64,000 bases of DNA from Parafannyhessea umbonata (GTDB lineage Bacteria > Actinomycetota > Coriobacteriia > Coriobacteriales > Atopobiaceae): positions 310,001 through 374,000 of the forward strand of contig NZ_LT629759.1 in the NCBI RefSeq assembly GCF_900105025.1, written 5' to 3'. Position numbers and translations under genes: made by a program. How positions within the stretch are numbered: the first letter of the stretch is position 1; every line of letters starts with the position of its first letter. Below the pieces are notes generated by a model, which had not been told where the DNA came from, did not search any database, and saw only the letters and a list, made by a program, of their open reading frames with translations. Below, piece by piece: positions 24,288-33,323 of the stretch.

Positions 24288-25109
24288 CTAGCGCTCGCCC
24301 GGCTCCTCCCCCAACACGAGCCGGGCGAGCGTCTTTGCGACGCCGGACTCGAGGTTGGACCACTCGCACACGTGAGCGGCGGCCTCGCGCACGGACGGCT
24401 CGCCGTTTGGCATGGCATAGGACTCGTCCACGGCAAGCAGCATGTCGAGGTCGTTCGGACCGTCGCCAAACGCGACGGCCTCGCCGCGGCTGGCGCCAAA
24501 GTGGTGGCACAGCACGTCGACCGCGTGGCTCTTGCTCACGCCGGCCGCCATGACCTCGCACAGGACGTCGTTGCTGCGCACCACGGTCAGCTCCGGGTAG
24601 CGCGCGCCGAGGGTGCTCTCGGCCGAAAGGATCGCGTCGGGTTCTCCCATTAGCAGGAACTTGTGGATGCCGCGCTTGCCGAACGTGCCCTTGAGGTCGC
24701 GGCTCTGGGTCGCGCGCGTCTGCACGAAGTACTCCTCCTGCAGCACGCGCGAATCGCGCGCGTCGTCCACGATCCACTTGTGGAAGCCGTACGTGCCTGC
24801 CACCACGTTGGGCAGGTCACTCTCCAGATACGCCTTCACCTCGAGCGCGAGGTCGAGCGGGATGGTCTTGCTGTAGAGCTCGTCGCCCTTCTCGTCCAGC
24901 ACGTACGCACCGGAAAACGCCGCGATCGGGCCGGTGATGCCCAGCGCCCTCTGCACGGAGTGGATGCCCTCCGGCGAGCGGCCCGACACCAGGCACAGGG
25001 GGATGCGCTGCGTGACGCGCCTGAGGGTGGGGCCGTCCGCGGGAAGCGCGTGGTGGTTCGTGTCAACGATGGTTCCGTCCACGTCGCTGAACGCGATGCG
25101 AATGCTCAT
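24288..25109 (-). CDS. Cof-type HAD phosphatase
   Basis: A 273-residue HAD hydrolase of the IIB cap (Cof) class. Motif I is FSDVDGTIVD (Asp8 nucleophile, Asp10), motif II is CLVSGR with the Ser near residue 39, and motif IV is VAFGDGPNDLDML (near 216). These enzymes dephosphorylate sugar phosphates and cofactors. It is divergent from a GntR regulator and converges on the sugar operon with 31 bases between the stops. Confidence 0.85.
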   Translation of the reverse strand: MSIRIAFSDVDGTIVDTNHHALPADGPTLRRVTQRIPLCLVSGRSPEGIHSVQRALGITGPIAAFSGAYVLDEKGDELYSKTIPLDLALEVKAYLESDLPNVVAGTYGFHKWIVDDARDSRVLQEEYFVQTRATQSRDLKGTFGKRGIHKFLLMGEPDAILSAESTLGARYPELTVVRSNDVLCEVMAAGVSKSHAVDVLCHHFGASRGEAVAFGDGPNDLDMLLAVDESYAMPNGEPSVREAAAHVCEWSNLESGVAKTLARLVLGEEPGER

Positions 25110-25180
25110 GGGTGCTCCTTCTGCCGGGTGTGTGTGGTCTCAGCGTCGCACGTTGCGGCTGCCTGGCGGGCGAGCTTTCG

Positions 25181-25211
25181 CATTTGGTCCAAATGTATGG
25201 TAGCTATGGTA
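25181..25211. promoter_or_regulatory. Palindrome in the HAD/GntR divergent promoter
   Basis: CATTTGGTCCAAATG (25181-25195) is a perfect palindrome with one central base, followed by the direct repeat ATGGTA-GCT-ATGGTA (about 25196-25210), all within 40 bases of the GntR start at 25222. Likely autoregulatory operator of the GntR protein. Confidence 0.5.
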
Positions 25212-25221
25212 CATTTAGCAC

Positions 25222-26007
25222 ATGAACGCACTCGATGCCATATGCGCGACGCCGCTTGACAAGACGTCGGACGTACCCCTGTACCTGCAGCTCAAGCTCA
25301 GGCTCATGGGGCTCATCGCCACGCATGCCTTTGATGGGCAGACGCCGCTTCCCGCGGAGGCGGACATCTGCCGCGCGCTTGGCCTTTCGCGCTCGACGGT
25401 CAGGCGCTGCTTTCGCGACCTCGTGGACGAGGGCCGCGTCGTCCGGCGGCGCGGCAAGGGCACGTTCGTTGCCCGATACCAGCAGGGCCGTACCACCGAT
25501 GTCGCGCTGAACTTCTCCGCGCGCATGGAGGCGCTGGGGAAGGCGCCGTCGTCGCGCATCCTCTCGCTGAGGCAGGTGCCGGGCACGGAAGTCCTCAGGC
25601 ACCGGCTTCGCCTTGGCGAGAAGGACGGGGCGCTCTGGGAGGTGCGGCGCCTGCGCATCGCGGACGGCGTGCCGATGGAGATAAACACGGCGTACGTGCC
25701 GACGTCCGTGTGCCCGGCCCTCACGCGCGGGCGGCTGGAGCGGTCGCTGTACGCGTGCGTTGCGGAGGACGCGGGACTTCTGCCCACGTACGAGGACGCG
25801 TACCTCGAGGCCGTGGTGCTGGATGCCGCGGAGGCAGACGCGCTTGATCAGGTACGCGGTGCCCCCGGGATCCGCGTGGTGAGGACGACGTACGACGCGG
25901 ACATGGTTCCGTTCGAGGTGGCCGTGCTCGTGCGTCGCGCGGACAAGAACCGCCTGCACCTGCGGCTGGGGCCGTCTGGCTCGGAGGTCATGCTGGACGT
26001 GACGTGA
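25222..26007 (+). CDS. GntR-family regulator with UTRA domain (HutC type)
   Basis: A 261-residue transcription factor. The winged helix-turn-helix covers residues 16-85 (LPAEADICRALGLSRSTVRRCFRDLVDEGRVVRRRGKGTFVA), and the rest is a UTRA effector domain that binds small phosphorylated sugars or similar ligands. No clear ribosome site precedes the ATG and a -10-like element is close by, so the message may be leaderless. Divergent from a HAD phosphatase with palindromes between, which suggests joint control of the two. Confidence 0.88.
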   Translation: MNALDAICATPLDKTSDVPLYLQLKLRLMGLIATHAFDGQTPLPAEADICRALGLSRSTVRRCFRDLVDEGRVVRRRGKGTFVARYQQGRTTDVALNFSARMEALGKAPSSRILSLRQVPGTEVLRHRLRLGEKDGALWEVRRLRIADGVPMEINTAYVPTSVCPALTRGRLERSLYACVAEDAGLLPTYEDAYLEAVVLDAAEADALDQVRGAPGIRVVRTTYDADMVPFEVAVLVRRADKNRLHLRLGPSGSEVMLDVT

Positions 26008-26060
26008 GGCCGCGTGGCGCGCTGGGCGAGAAACGCATGAATCGAGGTTGGGAGCGAATA

Positions 26061-26222
26061 ATGAAGAACGAGAGGACCCGCGACGCGTGGGGGAAGATCA
26101 AGGGCTCGAAGCCAAGGCGGCAGGAGATGCGCGGCATGCGCTTTGGCCAGAAGGGCATCGGGCCGAACAAGGCCTCGGGCCACAAGGGCGGCATGGGCAG
26201 GCAGGGGTCGCGGCGCGGGTAG
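26061..26222 (+). CDS. Small very basic Gly/Arg-rich protein
   Basis: A 53-residue frame rich in Lys, Arg and Gly, with repeated glycines towards the end (KGGMGRQGSRRG). GGGAG sits nine bases before the ATG at 26061. It resembles nucleic-acid-binding tails, but I recognise no family. An upstream in-frame ATG at 26037 is possible. A long hairpin that acts as terminator follows at 26304. The frame could also be chance, since the region is short and GC-rich. Confidence 0.4.
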   Translation: MKNERTRDAWGKIKGSKPRRQEMRGMRFGQKGIGPNKASGHKGGMGRQGSRRG

Positions 26223-26303
26223 CGCGAAGCGCGCGGCACCGAACGGCCGACCCTGCGATTTCCAGTTCCGGACCCGACGAGGGGCCGCGGCCTGACGCGC
26301 GCG

Positions 26304-26350
26304 GCGAAAGGGGCCTCCCGGCACCGTCTGGTGCGGGAGGCTCCTTTCGC
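26304..26350. terminator. Long bidirectional terminator-like hairpin
   Basis: A near-perfect inverted repeat from GCGAAAGGGGCCTCCC to GGGAGGCTCCTTTCGC with inner GGCACC-GTCT-GGTGC. It lies between the convergent small-protein gene and pflB and can end transcripts from both sides. Confidence 0.75.
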
Positions 26351-26398
26351 GTGTTGCGATGTGGCGGCCCCTGGAGCAGGCCGCGTCACGTGCCCGCG

Positions 26399-28672
26399 TT
26401 ACATGTGGTCGTGGCAGGTGCGCGCGATTACGTCGAGCTGCTGCTCGCGGGTGAGGTCGATGAACTTGACCGCATAGCCTGAGACGCGGATCGTGAAGTT
26501 GGCGTATTCGGGCTTCTCGGGGTGCTCCATCGCGTCCTTCAGCTTGTCGACGCCGAAGACGTTCACGTTCAGGTGGTGGGCACCGGCGGCGAAGTAGCCG
26601 TCCATCACGTTCACGAGGTTCGCCTTGCGCTGCTCCAGGTCGTTGCCGAGCGCGCTTGGGTTGATGGTCTGCGTGTTGCTGATGCCGTCGAGCGCATACT
26701 CGTACGGGAGCTTGGCCACGGAGTTGAGGCTGGCGAGAAGGCCGTTCTTCTCCGCGCCGTACGCGGGGTTCGCGCCGGGCGCAAACGGCTTGAAGGCCTC
26801 GCGACCGTCGGGCAGGGCGCCCGTGGCCTTGCCATAGACCACGTTCGACGTGATGGTCAGGATCGAGGTGGTCGGCTCGGAGTTGCGGTAGGTGTGGTGC
26901 TTCTTGATCTTGCCCATGAAGGTCTTGAGCAGCCACACCGCGATGTCGTCCGCGCGGTCGTCGTCGTTGCCGTAGCGGGGGAAGTCGCCCTCGATTGCGT
27001 AGTCGGTCACGAGGCCGTCCTCGTTGCGGATGCACCTGACCTTTGCGTACTTGATGGCGGACAGCGAGTCCACCACGTGGCTGAAGCCGGCGATGCCCGT
27101 GGCGAAGGTGCGGCGGACGTCGGTGTCGATGAGCGCCATCTCCGCGGCCTCGTAGTAGTACTTGTCGTGCATGTACTGGATGAGGTTCAGGATGTTGACG
27201 TACAGGCCGGAGAGCCAGTCCATCATGAGGTCGAACTTGTGCATGACCTCGTCGTAGTCGAGGTACTCGCTCGTGATCGGCGCGAGCTCCGGGCCGACCT
27301 GCATGTTCTTGCCGGTCTTCTTGTCCAGGAACTTCTCGTCCTTGCCGCCGTTGATGGCGTAGAGCAGGCACTTCGCCAGGTTGGCGCGCGCTCCGAAGAA
27401 CTGCATCTCCTTGCCGGTCTGGGTCGCGGAGACGCAGCAGCAGATGCTGTAGTCGTCACCCCAGACGGGACGCATCACGTCGTCGTTTTCGTACTGGACG
27501 GAGGAGGTGTTGATGGAGACCTTCGCGGCGTAGCGGCGGAAGTTGAGGGGAAGGCGCTTGCTGTAGAGCACGGTGAGATTGGGCTCCGGCGCGGGTCCCA
27601 TGTTCTCGAGCGTGTGCAGGAAGCGGTAGTCGTTCTTCGTGACCATATGACGGCCATCCTGGCCGAGACCGGCCATCTCGAGCGTCGCCCAGACGGGGTC
27701 GCCGGAGAAGAGCTCGTTGTAGCTGGGGATGCGCGCGAACTTGACCATGCGGAACTTGAGGACCATGTGGTCGACGAGCTCCTGGGCCTCGGACTCCGTC
27801 AGGGTTCCCGCAGCGAGGTCGCGCTCGATGTATATGTCCAGGAAGGTCGCGATGCGGCCGACGGACATGGCCGCGCCGTTCTGGGTCTTGATGGCTGCGA
27901 GGTAGCCGAAGTACAGCCACTGGAACGCCTCGTGTGCGTTGGTGGCGGGCTTCGAGATGTCGAAGCCGTAGGTGGCGGCCATGTCCTTGATGCCCCTGAG
28001 GGAGCGAATCTGCTCGGCGATCTCCTCGCGCAGGCGGATGACGTCGTCGGTCATGGTGCCGTCGCCGCAGTTCAGGAGGTCCTCCTGCTTCTTGGCGATC
28101 AGGAAGTCGATGCCGTACAGGGCGACGCGGCGGTAGTCGCCGACGATGCGGCCGCGGCCATAGGTGTCGGGCAGGCCGGTCACGATGTGGGAGTGGCGGG
28201 CGGCGCGCATCTCGGGGGTGTACGCGTCGAACACGGCCTGGTTGTGGGTCTTGTGGTACTCATTGAAGATCTTGTCGTACTTCGGGTCGATCTTGTAGCC
28301 GTAGCTCTCGGCGGCCTGCTGCGCCATCTTGATGCCGCCGTACGGCATGAACGCGCGCTTGAGGGGCTTGTCGGTCTGAAGGCCCACGACCTTCTCGAGG
28401 TCCTTCAGCTCGGGGTCGATGTAGCCCGGACCATATGCGGTGAGGCCGCTCACGACCTCGGTCTCGCAGTCGAGGACGCCGCCGTTCGCGCGCTCCTGCG
28501 CCTGAAGCTCCTGGACCTTGCCCCAGAGCCTGTCCGTGGCCTCGGTGGGGCCGGCGAGGAAAGACTCGTCCCCGTCGTAGGGCGTGTAGTTCTGCTGGAT
28601 GAAGTCGCGGACGTTCACGTCGGACGTCCAATGGCCTGCGGCGAAGCCGTTCCACTCTTCCCTAAGCTGCAT
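26399..28672 (-). CDS. pflB: Pyruvate formate-lyase
   Basis: Splits pyruvate with CoA into acetyl-CoA and formate in anaerobic fermentation, using a glycyl radical. The 757-residue length is typical. The active-site cysteines are in [10 protein letters not shown] (Cys411-413, of which two adjacent ones take part), and the radical Gly is in RVSGYAVKF (Gly732); most homologues have RVSGYAVRF, so Lys replaces Arg. The activase gene lies directly upstream on the same strand, with 85 bases between. The usual oxygen lability explains the FNR-type control seen in front of pflA. Confidence 0.97.
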   Translation of the reverse strand: MQLREEWNGFAAGHWTSDVNVRDFIQQNYTPYDGDESFLAGPTEATDRLWGKVQELQAQERANGGVLDCETEVVSGLTAYGPGYIDPELKDLEKVVGLQTDKPLKRAFMPYGGIKMAQQAAESYGYKIDPKYDKIFNEYHKTHNQAVFDAYTPEMRAARHSHIVTGLPDTYGRGRIVGDYRRVALYGIDFLIAKKQEDLLNCGDGTMTDDVIRLREEIAEQIRSLRGIKDMAATYGFDISKPATNAHEAFQWLYFGYLAAIKTQNGAAMSVGRIATFLDIYIERDLAAGTLTESEAQELVDHMVLKFRMVKFARIPSYNELFSGDPVWATLEMAGLGQDGRHMVTKNDYRFLHTLENMGPAPEPNLTVLYSKRLPLNFRRYAAKVSINTSSVQYENDDVMRPVWGDDYSICCCVSATQTGKEMQFFGARANLAKCLLYAINGGKDEKFLDKKTGKNMQVGPELAPITSEYLDYDEVMHKFDLMMDWLSGLYVNILNLIQYMHDKYYYEAAEMALIDTDVRRTFATGIAGFSHVVDSLSAIKYAKVRCIRNEDGLVTDYAIEGDFPRYGNDDDRADDIAVWLLKTFMGKIKKHHTYRNSEPTTSILTITSNVVYGKATGALPDGREAFKPFAPGANPAYGAEKNGLLASLNSVAKLPYEYALDGISNTQTINPSALGNDLEQRKANLVNVMDGYFAAGAHHLNVNVFGVDKLKDAMEHPEKPEYANFTIRVSGYAVKFIDLTREQQLDVIARTCHDHM

Positions 28673-28757
28673 CGTGCTCCTCTCTTTCTGGCGGCCGCGC
28701 CGCCGTTTTGGCTGCTATTGGCTTTACTGCGCGCTGCGCAGGTGGTTCGCGGTGTGA

Positions 28758-29501
28758 CTAGGCGGGAGCGCCCTGTGCCCCGAGGATGCGCCTGGCGTTC
28801 TGCACGCGCTCGGGACTTGGCGGCTCGACGCCGTCCAGGGTGTACGGGATGCCGAGCTCCCGCCACTTGTAGGCGCCGAGGGTGTGATAGGGGAGGACCT
28901 CGACGCGCCCCACGTTCGAAAGGGTTCCTATGAACTTCGCGGTGCGCCGGAGGTATGCGTCGTCGTCCGTTATGCCGGGGACGAGGACGTGGCGTATCCA
29001 GACGGGTTTCGCGATGTCGCTCAGGTAGGCGAGGGCGTCGAGGATGTTGGCGTTGTCGTGGCCGGTCAGGCTCTTGTGCTCCGTCGCCTCGATGTGCTTG
29101 AGGTCCGCGAGCAGGAGGTCGCACGACCCCATGAGGCGCTCGAACTTGCCGAAGAACGGCTCGCGCCTGGTGAATGGCTGGAGGGCCGTGTCGAGGCAGG
29201 TCCCGATGCCCCGCCGCCTTGCCTCCTCGAAGAGCTCCGTGACGAAGTCGATCTGGAGGAGTGCCTCGCCGCCGCTCACGGTGATGCCGCCGTCCTCACC
29301 CCAGTAGCCGCGGTAGCGCTCGGCCTTGTCGAGCACCTCTTCCACGGACATGAGCGTCCCCTTGTCCCGGGCCCAGGTGTCGACGTTGTGGCAGTAGCGG
29401 CACCTCATGGCACAGCCCTGCAGGAAGACGAGGTAGCGGACGCCGGGACCATCGGCCGACCCAAACGACTCCAGAGAGTGGACCCTTCCGAGCATTCCCA
29501 T
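28758..29501 (-). CDS. pflA: Pyruvate formate-lyase activating enzyme (radical SAM)
   Basis: Abstracts the H atom of the PFL glycine with a 4Fe-4S cluster and S-adenosylmethionine. The 247-residue protein has the radical SAM triad CAMRCRYC (Cys30, Cys34, Cys37), the GGE-like DGGITVSGGEALLQ segment that binds SAM, and YHTLGAYKWRELG near the C-terminus, typical of PflA. An earlier ATG at 29537 is possible, but GAGGAGG lies just before the ATG at 29501, which is chosen. Gene order pflA-pflB is inverted relative to E. coli. Confidence 0.95.
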   Translation of the reverse strand: MGMLGRVHSLESFGSADGPGVRYLVFLQGCAMRCRYCHNVDTWARDKGTLMSVEEVLDKAERYRGYWGEDGGITVSGGEALLQIDFVTELFEEARRRGIGTCLDTALQPFTRREPFFGKFERLMGSCDLLLADLKHIEATEHKSLTGHDNANILDALAYLSDIAKPVWIRHVLVPGITDDDAYLRRTAKFIGTLSNVGRVEVLPYHTLGAYKWRELGIPYTLDGVEPPSPERVQNARRILGAQGAPA

Positions 29502-29560
29502 CGCCTCCTCAAGAAAATGTCTGTCGTTAGACAACATATCTTGGGGTGGCAGAAAGTTCC

Positions 29561-29574
29561 TTGATTACAGTCAA
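29561..29574. promoter_or_regulatory. FNR-type box upstream of pflA
   Basis: TTGATTACAGTCAA is one mismatch from the FNR consensus TTGAT-N4-ATCAA. It lies about 60 bases before the pflA start, and a -10-like TATGTT follows about 20 bases nearer the gene, giving the class II activator position at about -41.5. The FNR-like gene next door is its probable partner. Confidence 0.7.
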
Positions 29575-29688
29575 GTAACGGAGAAAAGTTTTTGCCGTGA
29601 GTGGCGCAGGAAAAGTGATATGCGAGATGGCCTTCGCTTTATGCATGCGGGAGCACGCCGCGCGGGGCACCCGTCACGAGGCCTGCGT

Positions 29689-30408
29689 CTATGCGTCGTC
29701 GCAGAGCCTGCGAAGCGCGCCGTGGTCGAGCACGCGGATCTTGCCGCGTCCGATGCGCCGTACCATGCCTTCGCGCTCGAACGATCCAAGGGCGCGGCTG
29801 ACGGTCTCCGGCCTGAGGCCCACGGAGTTCGCGATGTCGCCCAGGGTGAGGTGAATCTCCGGACCGATGCAGCGCTCGTCGCGCCACAGCAGGAACTTCG
29901 CCAGGCGGCGCCGAGGGTCCCTCGTGCTGAGGACCTTGATCTTCTCCTCCGCCTCCACGAGCTCCGTGCCAAGGGTCTGGACTAGGCTCGTCGCGACCTC
30001 GCGGCTGTCGCCGATGAGTCGCATGAAGTCCGTGCGGCGGATGCGACAGAGGTCGACGTGGGTGAGGCAGCCGACGCTGTATCGGTAGACGTTCTCCTTC
30101 AGGAACATGCCGTGCCAGATGGCCTGGCCGTCGTGCAGGATGTCCAGGAGGTACTCCTCGCCGTCCGCGTCCGCGTGGAACGTCTTGATGCGTCCGTGAC
30201 GCACTACCAGGATCGACTCGATGGGGTCTCCCTCGCGTACCAGCAGGCTCCCCGCGGGGTGGGCGGAGCGCAGCGCGTGCGCCATGAGGTCGTTGCGCGC
30301 GGACTCCGGGAGCCCCGCAAACAGGCGGATGCTTCCCATGCAGCTGCTGCCGTCCACGCGAAAGGGACAATCCATCGTCTCCTCGCACCGAGCCGGATCC
30401 TTGGCCAC
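29689..30408 (-). CDS. Crp/Fnr-family regulator with an Fe-S-type N-terminus
   Basis: A 239-residue CRP-fold activator: N-terminal cysteines Cys8, Cys14 and Cys23, two more at Cys114 and Cys121, a cyclic-nucleotide-like jelly roll (residues 25-140), and a C-terminal winged HTH (LGDIANSVGLRPETVSRALGSFE). The cysteine count fits a 4Fe-4S oxygen sensor like FNR, though the spacing C-x5-C-x8-C differs from E. coli FNR (C-x2-C-x5-C). The start is a GTG at 30408 with a strong GAGGAGG. It precedes pflA and pflB in the same direction, and an FNR-type box stands in front of pflA. Confidence 0.85.
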   Translation of the reverse strand: MAKDPARCEETMDCPFRVDGSSCMGSIRLFAGLPESARNDLMAHALRSAHPAGSLLVREGDPIESILVVRHGRIKTFHADADGEEYLLDILHDGQAIWHGMFLKENVYRYSVGCLTHVDLCRIRRTDFMRLIGDSREVATSLVQTLGTELVEAEEKIKVLSTRDPRRRLAKFLLWRDERCIGPEIHLTLGDIANSVGLRPETVSRALGSFEREGMVRRIGRGKIRVLDHGALRRLCDDA

Positions 30409-30596
30409 CGCTCCTCCTCACGTTGCCCTCGTACCCATGATACCCAAGCGCGGCCGCCCGAGGTCGAGACAGGCGACCGCTGGGGTGTCGGGAGAACGCC
30501 CCCTGCGACAGGTGTGGTAGCCTTTTAGGCTGCAGCGTCAAAGCTGGGCCCTCCCGCGAGGCAGGGCCACGTCTCATGTGTTGCAAGGAGATGCGC

Positions 30597-31832
30597 ATGG
30601 CACTCGATCAGGACAGCGAGGCCGCGAAGGCGGCCGAGGCATCGGCCCAGAAGACGGCGGACGGGGCGACAACGGGGATGGCGGACGCAGCGCCATCGCC
30701 CCTGGAGCAGGAGCTTGCCAGGAGGGAGGCCCTCTGCGAGCAGGCGGAACGCGTCGCGGGCGAGAAGGACTGGCGCCACGGGTCGGCGGACCTCCGTAGG
30801 CTCGCGGACGAGTGGCGCTCGCTGCGCCGCTGGCACGACCCGCGAGAGGACGCGCTCTGGAAGCGCTTCGACGCGGCACGCGAGGCGTTCTACCAGGCTC
30901 GGGACGACGCCCGCGACGATGCGCGCAAGAAGAAGGAGGCCCTTGCGGCCGAGGCCGAGCGCCTGGCCGGCTCCACGAGCTGGAAGCAGACGGCCGCGCG
31001 TATGCGCGAGATGATGGACGAGTGGAAGGCCGCCGGCACGTGCGGCCACGAGGCCGACGAGGAGCTCTGGCAGCGCTTCGACAAGGCCCGCAAGGCGTTC
31101 AACGCCGCGCGCGAGGAGGACTATGCTCGCCTGGAGCAGGCGCGTGCGCAGGCGAAGGCCGCGAAGGAGCGACTCGTGGAGGAGGCCCGCAAGGCGGCGG
31201 TGACATCTCCCGACTGGAAGGGCCAAGAGTGGCGTGCCGCCTCGCAGCGGATGAAGGACCTCATGGCGCGCTGGAAGGAGGCCGGCGTCGCGGACCGCGC
31301 GGACAACGACCGCCTGTGGGAGGAGTTCGCGGCGGCGCGCCAGCCGTTCTTCGACGCGCAGCACGCCCACTACGAGGCGCTCGAGGCCGCGCAGAAGAAG
31401 GCTGCGGACGCGAAGCGGGCCCTTGTGGACGAGGCGCGCGCCCTTGCGGCCGCGGATGACTTCTCGCGCGAGGCGACGGAGCGTGCCAAGGACCTCGACC
31501 GCAGGTGGAAGCAGCTGGGCTTTGCCGGGCGCGAGCTGAACGACACGCTGTGGGAGGAGTTCAACACGGCGAAGGAGGGCTTCTGGGACAAGAAGCGCGC
31601 CTTTGGCGAGGCTCGCCACGAGGAGTGGCGCCAGCGCACGCAGGACGCGATCGTACGCAGGCAGAAGCGTATATCCGACCTGCAGCAGCAGGTGGACCGC
31701 CTGCAGGAGCGCCTGAACAACGCCTACGCCACGGACCACGTAGAGGAGATGCAGGACAGGCTCGAGCAGAAGCTCGACCTGATAGACAAGATCAAGGCGG
31801 AGGTCGAGGACATCAAGTCCAGGCTCGACTGA
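30597..31832 (+). CDS. DUF349-repeat protein (coiled, charged)
   Basis: A 411-residue protein built from about four or five DUF349 repeats of roughly 70 residues, each with a WK.xG motif and the pattern LWxRFxxARxAFxxAR (near residues 80-100, 155-175, 235-260 and 320-345). Ends in a coiled coil with QQQVDRLQERLN. High Lys, Glu, Ala and Arg content. Family function is poorly known; E. coli YicC/DUF349-type proteins are tied to RNA or stress biology. ATG 30597 follows AAGGAG at six bases. A terminator follows. Confidence 0.8.
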   Translation: MALDQDSEAAKAAEASAQKTADGATTGMADAAPSPLEQELARREALCEQAERVAGEKDWRHGSADLRRLADEWRSLRRWHDPREDALWKRFDAAREAFYQARDDARDDARKKKEALAAEAERLAGSTSWKQTAARMREMMDEWKAAGTCGHEADEELWQRFDKARKAFNAAREEDYARLEQARAQAKAAKERLVEEARKAAVTSPDWKGQEWRAASQRMKDLMARWKEAGVADRADNDRLWEEFAAARQPFFDAQHAHYEALEAAQKKAADAKRALVDEARALAAADDFSREATERAKDLDRRWKQLGFAGRELNDTLWEEFNTAKEGFWDKKRAFGEARHEEWRQRTQDAIVRRQKRISDLQQQVDRLQERLNNAYATDHVEEMQDRLEQKLDLIDKIKAEVEDIKSRLD

Positions 31833-31857
31833 TATGTAGATAGACTTGTCAAGTGGC

Positions 31858-31903
31858 AAAGGTGGGCCAGCCTCCGACTTCTCGGGGACCGGCCCACCTT
31901 TTT
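31858..31903 (+). terminator. Intrinsic terminator of the DUF349 gene
   Basis: AAGGTGGGCC pairs with GGCCCACCTT across a 20-odd base loop that itself can form further pairing, followed by TTTTT, the classic U-run. Confidence 0.85.
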
Positions 31904-32136
31904 CTATGGCCACCTCCCGCGCGACGGCGCCCAGGGCGTGTCTGGTTCGACGCACGACTGCAAGTCTGATATCCGCGTGTTGGCTAACGCATTCCGACGC
32001 TTCGGCTGGGGAGCTCCGCTGGTCTAGGGTCGCGCGTGGCGAGGCCCGGCCTCGCTGCGCATAGTCGAATCGCGGGGTGCCCCACGCGCCTCGGCCGCGC
32101 CGCGCGTGCGGGAGGGTGGTTTCGCGGCTCGGCGGC

Positions 32137-33222
32137 TCACCCGCAGAGGGCGAGCGCCCAGCAGAACCCGACGAGCTCGCGGGCGACGGCGACGTTGGTG
32201 ACGTTGGCGCCCTTCCCCTTCGCCCTTAGGTCGAGGTACCTGCGGTGCAGCCTGCGGTTGGCCCGCGCCGCAATCCCCGCCGCCTCCGCCGGGAGCCCCG
32301 CCGACGAGGCCACGTCGGTCTCGGAGGCCGGCGACAGGGGCCTGGCGTGGTGCCAGGCGGCCTCGACGAGGAGCCGCCTGACGTGCGAGTTGCCGGTCTT
32401 GGTGATCCCGCCCCTCGAGGTCGTCTCGCCCGACGACGACTCCGACGGCACGAGGCCGACGTAGGACATGAGCGCCCTGGGGCTGGCGAAGCGGGAGAAG
32501 TCGCCGATCTCGACGGCGATCCCGAAGGCGGTGACGGTCGAGACGCCGCGCAGGGCGCGGAGCCTGGAGGTGACGCCGGCGAGGTCGTCGGCGCCGGACC
32601 TCTCGGCGATGGCCGAGTCGAGGCGGTCGCGGCGCTCCTCGCACTCCCTGACCTGCGCGACGTACTCCTCGAGCACGAGCCGCTCGCACGGGTCGTCGAG
32701 CTCGATGGAGCGCAGCCACTCGCGGTGCGCCCTGGTCCACGTGGACCTGCCCTTCGGCCACACGTGGCCCTTCCTGAGCAGGAACTTCGACAGCTGGTGG
32801 CGCGCCCTCATCAGCGCCTCGCGCGCGTCCTCGCGGGCGCGGGACAGGTCGCGCGCCGCCTCCATGGCCGGCGTGGGAGGGGCGCACTCGACGAACTCTC
32901 CCACGGCCAGCAGCCTCGAGAGGAAAAGGGCGTCCCTCCTGTCGGTCTTGACGCGGTCGCCCGAGGGCCGCACCATCTTCGAGACGGCGCCCACGTGGCA
33001 GGGCAGCCCGAGGGCGACGAGCCTCCTCTGCAGGTCGAAGCCCGTGGGGCCGCTCTCGTAGAGGCAGCCCGCGGGCTGCGGCAGCGAGGCCGCCCAGGCG
33101 GCGACCGCGTCGGGGTCGTAGCCGAACGTGCGCTGCACGACCTCGCCCGTCTCGAAGACGAACGCCGCGGCGCTGATGGAACGGGCGTGCACGTCAAGGC
33201 CGATGCTGGTAGAGTACAACAT
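32137..33222 (-). CDS. IS110-family transposase (DEDD)
   Basis: A 361-residue recombinase. The N-terminal RuvC-like catalytic domain has GLDVHA (Asp9), YESGPTG (Glu near residue 60), and KTDRRDA (Asp near 100), the DEDD set; the C-terminal Tnp domain has LRALRGVSTVTA (helix-hairpin-helix) and the Ser-containing PSESSSGETTSRGGITKTGN. A strong AGGAGGTCC precedes ATG 33222. The gene appears intact and complete, so the element may be active. Confidence 0.92.
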   Translation of the reverse strand: MLYSTSIGLDVHARSISAAAFVFETGEVVQRTFGYDPDAVAAWAASLPQPAGCLYESGPTGFDLQRRLVALGLPCHVGAVSKMVRPSGDRVKTDRRDALFLSRLLAVGEFVECAPPTPAMEAARDLSRAREDAREALMRARHQLSKFLLRKGHVWPKGRSTWTRAHREWLRSIELDDPCERLVLEEYVAQVRECEERRDRLDSAIAERSGADDLAGVTSRLRALRGVSTVTAFGIAVEIGDFSRFASPRALMSYVGLVPSESSSGETTSRGGITKTGNSHVRRLLVEAAWHHARPLSPASETDVASSAGLPAEAAGIAARANRRLHRRYLDLRAKGKGANVTNVAVARELVGFCWALALCG

Positions 33223-33224
33223 GG

Positions 33225-33323
33225 TCGGGACCTCCTGTGAATGTGGTAAGCCGGACTCCTTCAAGACCGAGCCTAACCCACGCTGCCACTCGATGGCCAC
33301 TGCTTTACAGAGTGAGGTCCCGA
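33225..33323 (-). repeat. Inverted repeat that can mask the transposase ribosome site
   Basis: TCGGGACCTC (33225-33234 on plus) and its exact complement GAGGTCCCGA (33314-33323) flank about 80 bases. In a minus-strand message the second copy pairs with the Shine-Dalgarno AGGAGGTCCC just before the transposase start. Transcripts begun outside the element would therefore be poorly translated, while those begun between the arms would not. Confidence 0.6.

Noticed and set aside
26522-28933. 803-codon open frame on the plus strand
   Set aside because: Lies antisense to pflB, a typical side effect of high-GC codon use; no ribosome site or family pattern.
32245-33240. 331-codon open frame on the plus strand inside the IS element
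   Set aside because: Antisense to the IS110 transposase; no motif or ribosome site.
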